Below, one piece after another: positions 9,941 to 20,157 of a stretch of 64,000 nucleotides of DNA. The first letter of the stretch is position 1. Each line of letters opens with the position of its first letter. Below the pieces are notes generated by a model, which did no database searches, was not told where the DNA came from, and worked only from the letters and a program-made list of their open reading frames with translations. Origin of the DNA: Corynebacterium afermentans subsp. lipophilum (GTDB lineage: Bacteria > Actinomycetota > Actinomycetes > Mycobacteriales > Mycobacteriaceae); contig NZ_CP046530.1 of NCBI RefSeq assembly GCF_030408375.1, forward strand, positions 1,302,001-1,366,000, given 5' to 3'. Both the position numbers and the translations under genes were made by a program.

Positions 9941-10516
9941 CTACGCGTTCTCGGGGTGCTCCTCGCCGAGAACCACCAGCGGGGCGTTGCCAAGCTTGCT
10001 GCGCCCGCCGAGGTCCGGCACCTCAAGGACGACCACATAGCCTGCGACGGTGCCGCCGGCGCGCTCGATCAAGTCCCGAGCGGCGACGAGGGTGCCGCCG
10101 GTGGCCAGCACGTCGTCTACAAGCACGATGCTCTTGCCTGTGATGTCCACGCCGTCCGCCGGAATCTCGAGCGCGGCCGAGCTGTACTCCGTGGTGTACT
10201 CCTGAGTGATCACCGGCGGCGGCAGTTTGCCCTTCTTCCGGATGGCCAGAATGCCGGTGCCGAGCTCATATGCCACAGCCGAGCCAAGCAGGAACCCACG
10301 CGCATCCAGGCCGCCGATGAGGTCGGCGCCGAGCTTGCGGCTGGCCGTAGCCATTTCTGCAATCACGATGTTCAACGCTGCCGGATCCGCGAGCACCGGG
10401 GTGAGATCTTCGAACAGTACGCCCTCTTCCGGGAAGTCCTGCACCTGACGGATCTTGTCCTTCAGGGCGTCGCGGGCGGTGGCGTAACGGTTGCCGTCGA
10501 TAGGTGTGGGGGCCAT
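9941..10516 (-). CDS. apt: Adenine phosphoribosyltransferase
   Basis: Purine salvage enzyme converting adenine and PRPP to AMP. The PRPP-binding signature [15 protein letters not shown] and the family motifs [18 protein letters not shown] and [20 protein letters not shown] are all present. I place the start at the ATG of [10 protein letters not shown] (191 residues), preceded by AGGAGA about 10 bases upstream. The frame stays open 19 residues further up, but only inside the preceding gene. That gene's stop codon at 10534 leaves a 17-base gap. Location between the peptide-binding lipoprotein gene and rel matches C. glutamicum and links purine salvage with ppGpp metabolism. Confidence 0.95.
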   Translation of the reverse strand: MAPTPIDGNRYATARDALKDKIRQVQDFPEEGVLFEDLTPVLADPAALNIVIAEMATASRKLGADLIGGLDARGFLLGSAVAYELGTGILAIRKKGKLPPPVITQEYTTEYSSAALEIPADGVDITGKSIVLVDDVLATGGTLVAARDLIERAGGTVAGYVVVLEVPDLGGRSKLGNAPLVVLGEEHPENA

Positions 10517-10533
10517 TGGTGTGGATTCTCCTG

Positions 10534-12156
10534 TTACTTTTCGGCCGGGGTTGTTTCTGTGTTCAGCTGCCACCGGTCCATGTTCCAGCCGATGCCGGCA
10601 AGACCTGTGTACGGCACCACGTTACGCACTGCGCCATCCACGGCGAAGGTGCGGGGTTGCGCGGCGAGCGGAATGGACGGCAACTGCTTCCACAGGTGCG
10701 CTTCCTGCGCGCGAAGCACACCGAGTTCTTGGGCGCGATTATTGGCGGACGGGAACTCCCGCATGGGGTCAGTGGCGTGCAAAATCACGTCGGCCGCGCC
10801 GTCGGTCCAGGTCTCATTGCCCCACTCGTCGTACTCCGCCCTCGGCAGATCCGCGAGCGTTTTTCCGCCCTCGGTCACGTCCGTGACGGTAATTCCCGCG
10901 GGCTCGCACGTGCGGCGGATGGATTCCACCATCGCGGCGAAACGCGCGTCCGGGTACGGGTAGCCGATACGGATTTCGGTGCCGGAAAGCGCGGATGCGC
11001 CCTCAATGTCCACGTCCAGGTGCGGCGCCGCTACGTCCTTGACGCGCCCGGACAGCGGGTCGGCGTGGGGCAGCACGTGCAACGGCGCGACCGGCACGTC
11101 AAGACCAGCAACGTCGCTCGATGCCTTAGCGACGGCACGCGGGTCCACGCACTTTGCAAACGCCTGGCGGTTCTCGTGGATCGCCCACATACCGACGAGT
11201 GGGAACGTCAGCGACTCTGTAAGTTCACCGATCTGGCTGTCAACACTGAGGCGGTTGCCTTCGGCGTTCACGTCGTGCCAAGCCGGTGAGGTCTCCCGCA
11301 AGTCACCGATGCGCAGCGCTTCATCCTCCGCCAACTCGCTGGAATCAGCGGATCCGGGCCAGATCACCATTTCCGGGGTCTGCGGAGCATCACCGTAGTA
11401 GTGCTCGTTGGCTACTAGCGTCACTTCACCCTGCTCCCCCACCTCCGCGATCTTGAACGGACCGAAGGAAACCTGCAGTGCAGGATCGAACTCGGCAAGG
11501 CTGAAGCCGTGGCGCCACACGTCGCCGATGGGCTTCAGACGGGAAAAGTCGTTGGACTGCAAGTCACTGTCGAGTTCTTCGACGCTTTTGCCTAACTTGG
11601 CCGCCACTGCGTGAGCGGGTAGCACAGTGCCGGCGTCGAACAGCCCGCGCCAGCGAGCTCCACGCTTCTCTTTGAAGGTGAGCGTGAATTCCTTGGCCCC
11701 TGGGGTGCAGGACAGCTCCTCTGTGTCGTCGAACAGAGGCATGTGCGAGCCGAACATGCCCGGATAGTGCCCCGCGGTAAACGTGAGCAGGAAGTCGGAA
11801 CAGGTCACCGGTGTGCCGTCGGAAAACACTGCGGCGTCGGACAGTGTGTAAATCACCTTGGGCTGATCGCTCGGCAGGACCTGGGTGGTAACCAAGTCCG
11901 TGTTCGGGATCATCTGTCCGCTCGGCCCCGGCACGTACACCCCCGGATACAGGCGCACGGAAAGCTGCTCCGCTAGGTCGGCGGCACCTTCCAATGTGCC
12001 GGAGTTTGTGGTGCGCAACTCTCCGAGCGCCTGGTAGCCAAACAGCTTCTTCGACTCTGCATGCTCACTGCTGCTTGTGCCGCACGCGGTAAGAGCGAAG
12101 ATGCTCACAGCCGCCGCAACCACCGCTGCGACCGCACGTGTGAAACGTCCTGACAT
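10534..12156 (-). CDS. dciAE: Family 5 peptide-binding lipoprotein of an ABC transporter
   Basis: Extracytoplasmic solute-binding protein, probably for oligopeptides. The ATG at 12156 gives 540 residues beginning [20 protein letters not shown] and a lipobox ALTAC-G, so the mature protein would be lipid-anchored at the outer face of the membrane. Family 5 features include the region [16 protein letters not shown] and the hinge-region ending near [18 protein letters not shown]. No permease or ATPase genes lie nearby, so it must share a transporter or act alone. The name follows the gene in the same position, between secF and apt, in C. glutamicum. Ligand identity is not deducible here. Confidence 0.85.
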   Translation of the reverse strand: MSGRFTRAVAAVVAAAVSIFALTACGTSSSEHAESKKLFGYQALGELRTTNSGTLEGAADLAEQLSVRLYPGVYVPGPSGQMIPNTDLVTTQVLPSDQPKVIYTLSDAAVFSDGTPVTCSDFLLTFTAGHYPGMFGSHMPLFDDTEELSCTPGAKEFTLTFKEKRGARWRGLFDAGTVLPAHAVAAKLGKSVEELDSDLQSNDFSRLKPIGDVWRHGFSLAEFDPALQVSFGPFKIAEVGEQGEVTLVANEHYYGDAPQTPEMVIWPGSADSSELAEDEALRIGDLRETSPAWHDVNAEGNRLSVDSQIGELTESLTFPLVGMWAIHENRQAFAKCVDPRAVAKASSDVAGLDVPVAPLHVLPHADPLSGRVKDVAAPHLDVDIEGASALSGTEIRIGYPYPDARFAAMVESIRRTCEPAGITVTDVTEGGKTLADLPRAEYDEWGNETWTDGAADVILHATDPMREFPSANNRAQELGVLRAQEAHLWKQLPSIPLAAQPRTFAVDGAVRNVVPYTGLAGIGWNMDRWQLNTETTPAEK

Positions 12157-12169
12157 GGTTCGCCGCCGT

Positions 12170-13381
12170 CTACCTGCCTGGACGCCAGGTCGAGGAACCG
12201 ATAGCTCCATCAGCGTTGTCGAGAGAGGTCTCGGCACGGCGCACCGGGGCGGCAACTTGGCGCTTTTCGGGGGCCACCTTTTCGGCGGTCTCCACTTCGA
12301 GCTCGCCGGCGCCACGGGTGCGGAAGCGCTCCACGGCTGCGTTGTGGTCCTTGTACTTCTTCTTGCGGTTGACCAGGCTCACCAGCAGCGGGGTTGCCAG
12401 GAACAGCGAGGAGAAGATGCCCTCGATCACGCCGATGAGCTGGATCAGAGCGAGGTCCTTCAGGGTGCCCACGCCGAGCATCCACACCGCCACAACCATC
12501 AGCGCCACAATCGGCAGCGCAGAAATGACGGAAGTGGAGATAGAACGCATCACCGTCTGGTTCACTGCCAGGTTCGCCTCTTCGGCGTAGGTGGAGCGGC
12601 GCGAATCTAACACACCAGAGGTGTTTTCGCGCACCTTGTCAAAGACAATCACCGTGTCATAGAGGGAGAAGGTCAAAACGGTGAGCAGACCGATGATCAT
12701 CGCCGGGGTGATTTCAAGCCCGAACAATGCGTAGATGCCGGCGATGAGCACAGCGTCCACGATGAGCGCGGCCATCGCGGCGGCCGCCATCTCACGCTGC
12801 AGGCGCACCGCGACGTACACGGCGGCAGCGACGAGGAAGACGGCCATCGCAAGCAGCATGCGCTTGGTGATAGTTGAGCCCCAGGACTCGGAGACCGTGG
12901 AGTCGCCGATCGCGTCGGCGCTGGGTTCGCCGTTGTAGTCTTCAATCTGGTACTCGTCGAAAATCGCCTGGCGTGCTGCGTCGATCTGCTCCTGTGTGAG
13001 GTGGCCGGAGTTGATCTCAAGCGTGCGGGTGTCGCCGGAGCCGACGATCTGGGTCAGCTCCGGGGTCACGCCGGTGGCGTCGACGAAGGTCTCCTCCACC
13101 TCTTCCGCCACGAGCTCGCCGGCCGGCATCGTCATCTTGGTGCCGCCCTCGAAGTCGATGCCCATGTTGAAGCCGCGAAAGAGCATGGCCAGCAGGGAGA
13201 TCACCACAAGCGCGAGCGTGATGCCATACCACAACTTGCGGCGGCCGACAAAGTCGATGGCGCCGGTGCCGTCGTACAGCGTCTCCGCCGAGCGCTTGGC
13301 TTTCACGGGAGCGGCGACGGTGTTGCCTGCGTCCGTTGCCTCGGCGGAGGTGTGTGTCGAAGTTGCCTTGGTGCTCGACAT
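12170..13381 (-). CDS. secF: Protein translocase subunit SecF
   Basis: Membrane subunit that, with SecD, uses the proton motive force to help Sec-exported proteins leave the channel. The 403 residues contain an N-terminal TM helix, the periplasmic-type P domain (starting MGIDFEGGTKMTMPAG) and five further TM helices with VLTFSLYDTVIVFDKVREN. N- and C-terminal charged cytoplasmic tails extend beyond the core. It follows secD after 2 bases, so translation is coupled. The ORF ends 13 bases before the peptide-binding lipoprotein gene. Confidence 0.96.
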   Translation of the reverse strand: MSSTKATSTHTSAEATDAGNTVAAPVKAKRSAETLYDGTGAIDFVGRRKLWYGITLALVVISLLAMLFRGFNMGIDFEGGTKMTMPAGELVAEEVEETFVDATGVTPELTQIVGSGDTRTLEINSGHLTQEQIDAARQAIFDEYQIEDYNGEPSADAIGDSTVSESWGSTITKRMLLAMAVFLVAAAVYVAVRLQREMAAAAMAALIVDAVLIAGIYALFGLEITPAMIIGLLTVLTFSLYDTVIVFDKVRENTSGVLDSRRSTYAEEANLAVNQTVMRSISTSVISALPIVALMVVAVWMLGVGTLKDLALIQLIGVIEGIFSSLFLATPLLVSLVNRKKKYKDHNAAVERFRTRGAGELEVETAEKVAPEKRQVAAPVRRAETSLDNADGAIGSSTWRPGR

Positions 13382-13383
13382 GT

Positions 13384-15288
13384 CTAGTTCTCCTCAATCG
13401 TTGCGGCCGGTTGGAGCGTGTGCTTATCGACGTCATCCTGCGCCCGACGTGCCTCAGCGGTCTTGAACGCCTTTCCCATGCCATTGACGGACGGCTTGGA
13501 CCAGAATCCGCTGCGAGACGCGATGATCAGTAGCGGCGCGGTAACCAGGAAGGTGACAACCAGGTCGAACACGGTGGTCAGGCCCATGGTGAAGGCGAAG
13601 CCCTTCACGTCTCCAACGGCAAGGAAGTAGATGATCACCGCTCCGATCAGGGTGACCATGTTGCCTGTGATGACAGTGTCCTTCGCCCGCTGCCAGCCGG
13701 ATGCGGTGGCGGAGCGGAACGTCTTGCCCTTGCGTACCTCGTCCTTAATGCGCTCGTAAATGACGATGAAGGAGTCGGCAGTTGCGCCGATACCGATGAC
13801 CAGACCGGCGATGCCGGAAAGGTCCAGGGAGTAGCCGATCCAGCGGCCCAGCAGCACCAAGGTGCCGTAGACGAGTGCGCCAGCGGCGACGAGCGACGCC
13901 AGAGAGATCAGACCGTAGAGGCGGTAGTAAGCGAAGACGAACAACGCCACAAGGATCAGGCCTACCAGGCCGGAGTACAGGCCCGCCTTCAGCGAAGCCT
14001 GGCCCAGTGACGGCGGAACGGACAGTGCGGTGCCGCCCGGCTCGCCGTTCTCACCAGCGAAGGACAGCGGCAGTGCGCCGTAGCGCAGGTTGTTGGCAAG
14101 ACCCTCGGCCTCCTCCTGGGTGAAGTTGCCGGTGATCGACGTTGCGGAACCAACCGGGGTCGGACCCTGGATCACCGGTGCGGAAATCACCTGAGAGTCC
14201 AGCGTGATCGCGATCTGCTTTTGCAGCATTTCACTGGTCAGGCGCGCCCAGGTCTCGGAGCCGTTGGGCTCGCTCGCCTGGCTAAAGGCGAAGCTGATCT
14301 CCATCTGGCTGGACTGCGGGTTGAAGCCGCCGGTGATCGCACGGTTGGTGTCGATCTGCTCGCCGGTCAGGCGCGGGCCATCAGCGTCGGTGACGCCGTC
14401 GAGCAGGGGAACCTCGTCGAGAAGCAGCGCCTGGCCCGACGTCGGGTCACAAGAAACCAGGGGCAGATCCGCCTTGTCGGAGCCGGCCAACGGGTCGGTG
14501 ATCTGGCCCATGCAACGCGCCGACATCAAAGTCAGTGCCGCGAACTGCTCGGTCGGGTCGGTGGACTGACGGGTGCGCCGCAGCATGTCCGTCGTTTCCT
14601 GGCGGCGTTCAGCTGACTCAACCGGGCCGTTCGGCTCCGGCAGCGGCTCAGCGCTCACCTGCGGAACGTCCTTCGGCGCCTCCGGGGCTTCCTCTTCCTT
14701 TGGAGCAACGTCCTTGCCTTCACCGCTTTCATCCTGCGGGTTCTCGGCGGCCTTTTCAGCTTCCTTCTCCGCAGCCTGCTTGCGCGCGGCGATCTGAGTG
14801 AGCACCGCCTGGCCCTCCTCCGGGGTGAAGATGCCGTACTTGACCCACTCGTTGGTCATGTCCAAGGTGACCTGGTCAATTTTGGTGCTATCCGCCGCCG
14901 GCGGGTCAAGCACCGGACGGAAGAAGAGCTGCGAGGTCTGGCCGATGTTGCGAATCTCGGTCGTGTCGTCGCCGGCAGCCTCAATGACGATGGTGTTTCC
15001 GTCCACAACAACGGACGCACCGGAGACACCCATGCCGTTGACACGGTTTTCGAGGATGTTGCGCGCATCCTCCAGCTGTTCGCTTGTCGGTTCATCGCCC
15101 TGGGGAACGAGGGTGACACGGGTGCCGCCCTGCAGGTCGATGCCGAGCTTCGGCTCAGCCGTTTTAGTTCCGGTGAAAAATACTAGGGCGTAGACGCCGA
15201 TGACAATGAGGGTGAATAGCGCGAGCAGCCGAGCCGGCCAGCGCTTCTTTCCCTTCACCTCGCGGGACCGCCGAGTGTTGTTGGACAC
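13384..15288 (-). CDS. secD: Protein translocase subunit SecD
   Basis: Partner of SecF in the accessory translocase complex. The GTG at 15288 follows GAGGAG and gives 634 residues. The first TM helix (LLALFTLIVIGVYALVFF) leads to the conserved LGIDLQGGTRVTL, a long external P domain with an inserted acidic Glu/Ala/Pro-rich stretch (about residues 180-240), and the C-terminal membrane domain with GIAGLVIGIGATADSFIVIY. In most actinobacteria yajC sits directly upstream. Here only 156 bases separate secD from ruvB, and they do not encode a YajC-like protein. Confidence 0.96.
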   Translation of the reverse strand: MSNNTRRSREVKGKKRWPARLLALFTLIVIGVYALVFFTGTKTAEPKLGIDLQGGTRVTLVPQGDEPTSEQLEDARNILENRVNGMGVSGASVVVDGNTIVIEAAGDDTTEIRNIGQTSQLFFRPVLDPPAADSTKIDQVTLDMTNEWVKYGIFTPEEGQAVLTQIAARKQAAEKEAEKAAENPQDESGEGKDVAPKEEEAPEAPKDVPQVSAEPLPEPNGPVESAERRQETTDMLRRTRQSTDPTEQFAALTLMSARCMGQITDPLAGSDKADLPLVSCDPTSGQALLLDEVPLLDGVTDADGPRLTGEQIDTNRAITGGFNPQSSQMEISFAFSQASEPNGSETWARLTSEMLQKQIAITLDSQVISAPVIQGPTPVGSATSITGNFTQEEAEGLANNLRYGALPLSFAGENGEPGGTALSVPPSLGQASLKAGLYSGLVGLILVALFVFAYYRLYGLISLASLVAAGALVYGTLVLLGRWIGYSLDLSGIAGLVIGIGATADSFIVIYERIKDEVRKGKTFRSATASGWQRAKDTVITGNMVTLIGAVIIYFLAVGDVKGFAFTMGLTTVFDLVVTFLVTAPLLIIASRSGFWSKPSVNGMGKAFKTAEARRAQDDVDKHTLQPAATIEEN

Positions 15289-15444
15289 TGAGCTGACTCC
15301 TCTGCTTTCCGAGCTCCAATTTTCCCCTCCACCGAGCCCTACAACACCCGGGAAGAGGCATAGGTGAAGGGCGTGCCGGTGGAGACACAACGGAACATGC
15401 TACGGCATAGCGCCGCAAAACCAGCAGTCCGGTCCGCGCCAGCC

Positions 15445-16521
15445 TTAATAAAGCGACATTTGCCCCGGTGCATCTGGCGGCGCCTGCAGCCCCAGGTGCT
15501 CCCACGCCGCGGCAGTCGCCACTCGCCCGCGCCCAGTTCGAGACATCAACCCCGCGCGCACGAGGTAGGGCTCGCACACCTCCTCGATGGTGCCGGGTTC
15601 CTCGCCAACGGCGATGGCAAGCGTGCCCACGCCTACCGGCCCTCCGCCGTGGCCGCGGATCAACGCGTCAAGAACCGCGCGGTCTAGCCGGTCCAGGCCC
15701 AACTCATCCACGTCGAACACGCTTAACGCCGAGCGCGCCGCATCGAGGTTGACGTGGCCGTCGCCGTGCACGTCCGCCCAGTCTCGCACTCGGCGCAGCA
15801 GGCGGTTTGCAATACGTGGCGTGCCGCGCGAACGCGAGGCGATTTCCACCGCCGCATCTTGGTCTATGCGCATAGCGAGGATGTCCGCGGCGCGGCTGAC
15901 CACTTGGGTCAAGTCCTCCACGTCATAGAACTCCATCTGGGCGGTGAACCCGAAACGGTCGCGCAGTGGGCCCGTGAGCATGCCCGCGCGGGTTGTCGCC
16001 CCGACGAGGGTAAAAGGCGGGATCTCCAACGGAATCGAAGTCGCACCAGGGCCTTTGCCCACAATCACGTCGATGCGGAAATCCTCCATTGCCATGTAGA
16101 GCATTTCCTCTGCAGGACGGGCGATGCGGTGGATTTCGTCAATGAACAGCACGTCGCCTTCCATCAGGTTGGACAGCATCGCCGCTAGATCGCCTGCGCG
16201 CTCAAGAGCCGGACCAGACGTCATCCGCAGCGAGGTACCCAACTCCTGCGCCACGATCATCGCCATGGTGGTCTTGCCCAACCCCGGCGGTCCGGACAGC
16301 AGGATGTGGTCCGGGGTCACCCCGCGGCTGCGCGCACCTGCAAGCACCAGGTTGAGCTGCTCCCGTACCTTGGGCTGGCCGATGAACTCATTGATCGATT
16401 TCGGGCGTAGCGAACGCTCGATGTCATGCTCGTCTGCCTGCGCGTGCGCGTCTACTGGCGACGGAGCCTTCGCCGCGAACCCTTCCGGCAGCTCAAACTC
16501 TGTCTTTTCCACATCCGACAC
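15445..16521 (-). CDS. ruvB: Holliday junction branch-migration ATPase RuvB
   Basis: AAA+ motor that drives branch migration with RuvA. The 358 residues show Walker A ([14 protein letters not shown]), Walker B ([10 protein letters not shown]), sensor 1 (LVGATTRAG), the arginine finger region (GPLRDRFG) and a C-terminal winged-helix DNA-binding domain ([22 protein letters not shown]). It lies 12 bases after ruvA in the order ruvC-ruvA-ruvB. The protein ends MSLY. Confidence 0.98.
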   Translation of the reverse strand: MSDVEKTEFELPEGFAAKAPSPVDAHAQADEHDIERSLRPKSINEFIGQPKVREQLNLVLAGARSRGVTPDHILLSGPPGLGKTTMAMIVAQELGTSLRMTSGPALERAGDLAAMLSNLMEGDVLFIDEIHRIARPAEEMLYMAMEDFRIDVIVGKGPGATSIPLEIPPFTLVGATTRAGMLTGPLRDRFGFTAQMEFYDVEDLTQVVSRAADILAMRIDQDAAVEIASRSRGTPRIANRLLRRVRDWADVHGDGHVNLDAARSALSVFDVDELGLDRLDRAVLDALIRGHGGGPVGVGTLAIAVGEEPGTIEEVCEPYLVRAGLMSRTGRGRVATAAAWEHLGLQAPPDAPGQMSLY

Positions 16522-16533
16522 GGCGATACCTCC

Positions 16534-17148
16534 CTACTTTTTGCCCAGTTGGCCCAGCGCCTGACGGAGCAGTGCGGAAGCGTCTTCCTCCGGCTGCTCC
16601 TCCACCAACGCGTCGACCACCGGCCGCGCCGAACGCTCCGGGAAACCCAGACCCACCAATGCCTCGACCACCTGCTCAGAAATGAGCGACGAACCCGTGT
16701 TCGCCCTGGTTGCCCCTGTAGCGGCCGGTGCATCGCCCGCCGGGATAAACGCCTCCACCTTGTCCTTGAGCTCGAGAGCGATGCGTTCCGCCATTTTCTT
16801 GCCCACACCCGGAATGGACTGGATCGTCTTCGCATCTCCGGCTGCGATGTGGGAGGACAGCTCGCCCGGGTCGAACACGGACAACGAGGCGAGCGCCAAC
16901 TTCGGCCCCAGTCCGGAGACGTTCTGCAGCTTGTGGAACATCTCGCGGGCATCCGCGTCGCCGAAGCCGTACAGGGTCACACCATCGTCTTTGACCACCA
17001 TCGACGTCATCACCCGGGCGCGCTCGCCGCGGGTCAAGCGACCCAGCGTCTGTGGGGTGGCAAGGAAGCGGTAGCCCACGCCCGAGCATTCGATGACTGC
17101 ATGGTCGAGCCCGATGGTGAGCACTTCGCCGTTGAGAGAATCAATCAT
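16534..17148 (-). CDS. ruvA: Holliday junction DNA helicase subunit RuvA
   Basis: Tetrameric four-way-junction binding protein that loads RuvB. The ATG at 17148 gives 204 residues. It begins [20 protein letters not shown] (OB-fold), has two helix-hairpin-helix motifs ([16 protein letters not shown] and [16 protein letters not shown]) and ends with the RuvB-binding domain ([20 protein letters not shown]). Its ATG overlaps the ruvC stop as ATGA, which indicates translational coupling. Confidence 0.97.
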   Translation of the reverse strand: MIDSLNGEVLTIGLDHAVIECSGVGYRFLATPQTLGRLTRGERARVMTSMVVKDDGVTLYGFGDADAREMFHKLQNVSGLGPKLALASLSVFDPGELSSHIAAGDAKTIQSIPGVGKKMAERIALELKDKVEAFIPAGDAPAATGATRANTGSSLISEQVVEALVGLGFPERSARPVVDALVEEQPEEDASALLRQALGQLGKK

Positions 17149-17678
17149 TGGTTCGCCGCTTTCATGGTCAACTGGTTGGTCCGTGCGATCAAGGGGGCGC
17201 GCCAGCAGTGGCACACCGCGATAGCCAGCGCGTCGGCCGCGTCCGCGGGCTTCGGTGCTTCAGACAGGCCGAGAATCCGCGTGATCATCACCGTCATCTG
17301 CTTCTTGTCCGCCCGCCCGTTGCCGGAGATGGCTTTTTTCACCTCTGACGGGGTGTACATGTGCACCGGGATGCCCCGTTCCGCCGCGGCCAGCACCATC
17401 ACGCCCACCGCGTGCGCGGTGTGCATGACGGTTGATACATTGCCGCGCTCAAAAATGCGCTCCATGGCGATGACGTCCGGCTCGTAATCGTCGATCCACT
17501 CACCTACCGCCCGCGACAGGCGCAGAAGACGTTCCGCCAATTCCGCAGTGGACGGGGTGCGCACCACGCCAACCGCCACGGGGATGATCTGGCGGCCCCG
17601 GCCAGCTTGCACCACGGAAAGACCGCAGCGCGTCAAGCCCGGGTCAATGCCCATGACCCGCAGACCTTCCAGCGACAT
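17145..17678 (-). CDS. ruvC: Holliday junction endonuclease RuvC
   Basis: Resolvase that nicks Holliday junctions symmetrically. The ATG at 17678 is preceded by GGGAGG at 5-base spacing and gives 177 residues. Acidic catalytic residues are visible in [14 protein letters not shown] (Asp), [15 protein letters not shown] (Glu) and [15 protein letters not shown] (Asp pair). It is the first gene of the ruvCAB set. A possible LexA-like half-palindrome lies about 23 bases upstream, and a terminator hairpin separates it from the YebC-type gene. Confidence 0.97.
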   Translation of the reverse strand: MSLEGLRVMGIDPGLTRCGLSVVQAGRGRQIIPVAVGVVRTPSTAELAERLLRLSRAVGEWIDDYEPDVIAMERIFERGNVSTVMHTAHAVGVMVLAAAERGIPVHMYTPSEVKKAISGNGRADKKQMTVMITRILGLSEAPKPADAADALAIAVCHCWRAPLIARTNQLTMKAANQ

Positions 17679-17700
17679 CGCATCCTCCCTTCCACACATC

Positions 17701-17716
17701 TGACACATATGTTCTA
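17701..17716. promoter_or_regulatory. Possible LexA-like site before ruvC
   Basis: On the coding strand of ruvC the sequence reads TAGAACATATGTGTCA. The left half GAACA matches the actinobacterial SOS box (GAACA-NN-TGTTC), but the right half TGTGTC is degenerate. Placement about 23 bases before the ruvC ATG would suit repression. Weak on sequence alone. Confidence 0.3.
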
Positions 17717-17732
17717 CCACAGGACACACGAC

Positions 17733-17767
17733 AAACGCCCGCGCCACCACCGGCGGCGCGGGCGTTT
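17733..17767 (-). terminator. Hairpin after the YebC-type gene
   Basis: AAACGCCCGCGCC (17733-17745) pairs perfectly with GGCGCGGGCGTTT (17755-17767) across a 9-base loop. It lies 25 bases past the stop of the YebC-type gene and before the ruvC promoter, so it probably separates the two transcription units. The tail has no long T-run. Confidence 0.65.
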
Positions 17768-17792
17768 CGCATAGCGAAAGACCAGTGAAGGC

Positions 17793-18545
17793 CTAGTCCT
17801 CCAGCTGGGCCACGACCTCGTCAGAGAGTTTCATGTTGGTATAGACGTTCTGCACGTCGTCCGAATCCTCCAGTGCGTCGATGATGCGCATCATCTTCTT
17901 CGCACCCTCGACGTCGAGGTCAACCTCCACGTCCGCGCGGAACTCCTGGCCCGCTTCCTCAATCTCGATACCCTCGCCGACCAGCGCTTCGCGCACTGCC
18001 GGCAGATCGGTCGGCTTGCAGGTGATCTCAAACTCCTCGCCGAGGTCGTTGACTTCCTCGGCTCCGGCGTCGAGCACAGCCATGAGCACGTCGTCCTCGC
18101 TGAGCTCACCCTTCTGAATGGTCACGACACCGGTGCGCTCGAACATGTAGCCGACGGAGCCGGACTCGCCGAGGTTGCCACCGTTTTTGGTCATCGCGGT
18201 ACGCACCTCGGTAGCGGCGCGGTTGCGGTTGTCCGTGAGGCACTCGATGAGCACTGCGACGCCGTTGACACCGTAACCTTCGTACATCACGGTTTCCCAG
18301 TTCGCGCCGCCGGCTTCCTCACCGGAGCCGCGCTTGCGTGCGCGCTCGATGTTGTCGCCAGGCACCGAAGCCTTCTTGGCCTTGCGGATCATGTCGTCCA
18401 GGGTGGGGTTCGCGGCCGGATCGCCGCCGCCGGTTCGTGCCGCGACCTCGATGTCCTTGATCATCTTCGCCCACAACTTCGACCGCTTCGCGTCGTTTGC
18501 GGCCTTCTTGTGCTTCGTGGTTGCCCACTTTGAGTGGCCCGCCAT
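17793..18545 (-). CDS. YebC/PmpR-family protein
   Basis: A 250-residue member of the YebC family. The N-terminus is the hallmark [20 protein letters not shown], followed by the conserved [35 protein letters not shown] and [14 protein letters not shown]. Members have been described as transcription regulators, and more recently as factors that relieve ribosome stalling at proline-rich stretches; which applies here cannot be read from sequence. Position upstream of ruvC is widely conserved. The length is normal for the family. Confidence 0.95.
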   Translation of the reverse strand: MAGHSKWATTKHKKAANDAKRSKLWAKMIKDIEVAARTGGGDPAANPTLDDMIRKAKKASVPGDNIERARKRGSGEEAGGANWETVMYEGYGVNGVAVLIECLTDNRNRAATEVRTAMTKNGGNLGESGSVGYMFERTGVVTIQKGELSEDDVLMAVLDAGAEEVNDLGEEFEITCKPTDLPAVREALVGEGIEIEEAGQEFRADVEVDLDVEGAKKMMRIIDALEDSDDVQNVYTNMKLSDEVVAQLED

Positions 18546-18611
18546 AACGCACCCCTTTTCCTCGGTTGACGTGTAACAGACGGCATTATACGCACCGTCT
18601 TACTGAAGCTA

Positions 18612-19073
18612 TTACTGGTCGTCCCGCACGAACTGTGGCAATGCTGCTGTACCGCCGAGGCGCAAAAAGCTCACCGACGGCCGAAGGCGCAACGCCCGCG
18701 TATCCGCCACCGCATCGTTGTAAAAACGCGTGGCCAGCTCGACTCGGACGTCTGCCTCGCTCAGCGGGACCGGCACCCCCTCACCGGCGCCATGCTCGGC
18801 CACCAACACCGAAAGTTGTTCCTCCTGCGCAAAACGAGTGCGCACATCGTCCGGCGCTAGCCTGATCTGCTCAGTGCGCTGCGCCGCCGCGCCGAGTTCG
18901 GGGTAGAGCACTGCGATAACGGCGCAACGCCGGTCCAGCGCCGCCTGCAGAGCGTCGCGAGAACGGTCGAGCCGGATATGCAGGCGGTTGAGCCGTTGCG
19001 CCGTGTTGTAGGCCCACGCCGCCAGCACAGTCGCCACCACCGCCACAGCGATCCACACCATCGTCATAGCCAC
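18612..19073 (-). CDS. LemA-like membrane-anchored protein
   Basis: A 153-residue protein with one N-terminal TM helix (MVWIAVAVVATVLAAWAY) followed by a helical domain. The segment RFYNDAVADTRALRLRPSVS matches the end of LemA-type proteins (ARRFYNDAV... pattern), and the preceding helices carry the conserved asparagine/arginine-rich look of that family. It is shorter than typical LemA. The start overlaps the end of pimA by 10 bases, so it is the last member of the thrS-pimA operon. Its role in the cell envelope is unknown. Confidence 0.7.
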   Translation of the reverse strand: MAMTMVWIAVAVVATVLAAWAYNTAQRLNRLHIRLDRSRDALQAALDRRCAVIAVLYPELGAAAQRTEQIRLAPDDVRTRFAQEEQLSVLVAEHGAGEGVPVPLSEADVRVELATRFYNDAVADTRALRLRPSVSFLRLGGTAALPQFVRDDQ

Positions 19074-20152
19074 CCCTCCACCCCGACTTTCTCCCCGATG
19101 GACACAGCCTCGTACACCGCCAGGACCCGACGCGCGACAACGGACCAGTCGAAGTCTTCTGCCCGCTCCACACCTTTAGCGGAGAGGTTCGCGCGGAGCG
19201 GGACGTCGTCGATGAGCAACTGCAACTGCTGGGCGAGCGCCGACGCATCGCCGGGCGGAAACAGCAACCCCGCATCCTCGCCGCAGACCGCGGCGAACGC
19301 CGGGATGTCGCTGGCGAGTACAGCGCAGCCGGCAGCCATCGCCTCCACGAGGATGATCCCGAACGATTCGCCGCCGAGATTCGGCGCGACAAAGATATCC
19401 GCACGGCCGAGGATCTGCGCCTTCTCCTCCTCAGAAACCAGCCCAGTAAATTCGACACCCGTAATCTCGCGGGGCGTCCCAGCTCCGATGACGGTGATGC
19501 GGGGCTTGCGCGGGAGCCGATCCACGGCCCGCAGGAACACGTCGAGGCCCTTGCGGGGTTCGTCCAAGCGGCCCAAGAACACCACTTCTGGAATTGCCTG
19601 GTTTCCTGGAGTGCGCCGCGCCGCTTGAAACCTGGCGGTGTCCACACCGTTCGGGATGATCACGGGGTCAGTGCCCACCTGCTGCGACTGCCAGCGCCAC
19701 GCCTCCTCGCTCACCGCGATACCGGCGCGGATCTTCTCTAGGCTGCCGCGAAGTGCCGGCAGCGCGAGCTTGAGCGCATACGAGGACTCCGCTGAGGCGT
19801 GGTAGGTGGCCACGATCGGGCCGGTAGCCATGCGCAGCGCCGCCATGGAGTAGCTCGGCGAGTTCGGCTCATGCACGTGCAAAATGTCAAAGTTGCCGCG
19901 CTCGATGAACTGCCGGGTGGTGCGGCGCACTTGCGGGCCGAACGACAGCCGCGCGACCGAGCCGTTGTAGCGCACCGGCACCGCGGCGCCGCCGCGGGTG
20001 ACCCACTCCGGAAGCTCGACAGCCTCGGAAGCCGGGCCGAGCACCTCGGTTTGGTGGCCCATCTCGCGCAATTGGGCAGCAAGGTCAAGCACGTGGGCTT
20101 GAACTCCGCCCGGCACGTTGAAGGAGTACGGGCACACCAGACCGATCCGCAC
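19064..20152 (-). CDS. pimA: Phosphatidylinositol alpha-mannosyltransferase
   Basis: GT4 glycosyltransferase that adds the first mannose to phosphatidylinositol at the inner face of the plasma membrane, the entry step to phosphatidylinositol mannosides, lipomannan and lipoarabinomannan. The N-terminus MRIGLVCPYSFNVPGGVQAH is nearly diagnostic for PimA. The GT4 features include the donor-site region FLGRLDEPRKGLDVFLRAV and the E-x7-E motif in FGIILVEAMAAGCAVLASD. The 362-residue length fits. It follows the acyltransferase gene after 5 bases in the order pgsA-patA-pimA, as in mycobacteria. Confidence 0.95.
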   Translation of the reverse strand: MRIGLVCPYSFNVPGGVQAHVLDLAAQLREMGHQTEVLGPASEAVELPEWVTRGGAAVPVRYNGSVARLSFGPQVRRTTRQFIERGNFDILHVHEPNSPSYSMAALRMATGPIVATYHASAESSYALKLALPALRGSLEKIRAGIAVSEEAWRWQSQQVGTDPVIIPNGVDTARFQAARRTPGNQAIPEVVFLGRLDEPRKGLDVFLRAVDRLPRKPRITVIGAGTPREITGVEFTGLVSEEEKAQILGRADIFVAPNLGGESFGIILVEAMAAGCAVLASDIPAFAAVCGEDAGLLFPPGDASALAQQLQLLIDDVPLRANLSAKGVERAEDFDWSVVARRVLAVYEAVSIGEKVGVEGWL

Positions 20153-20157
20153 GCCGA

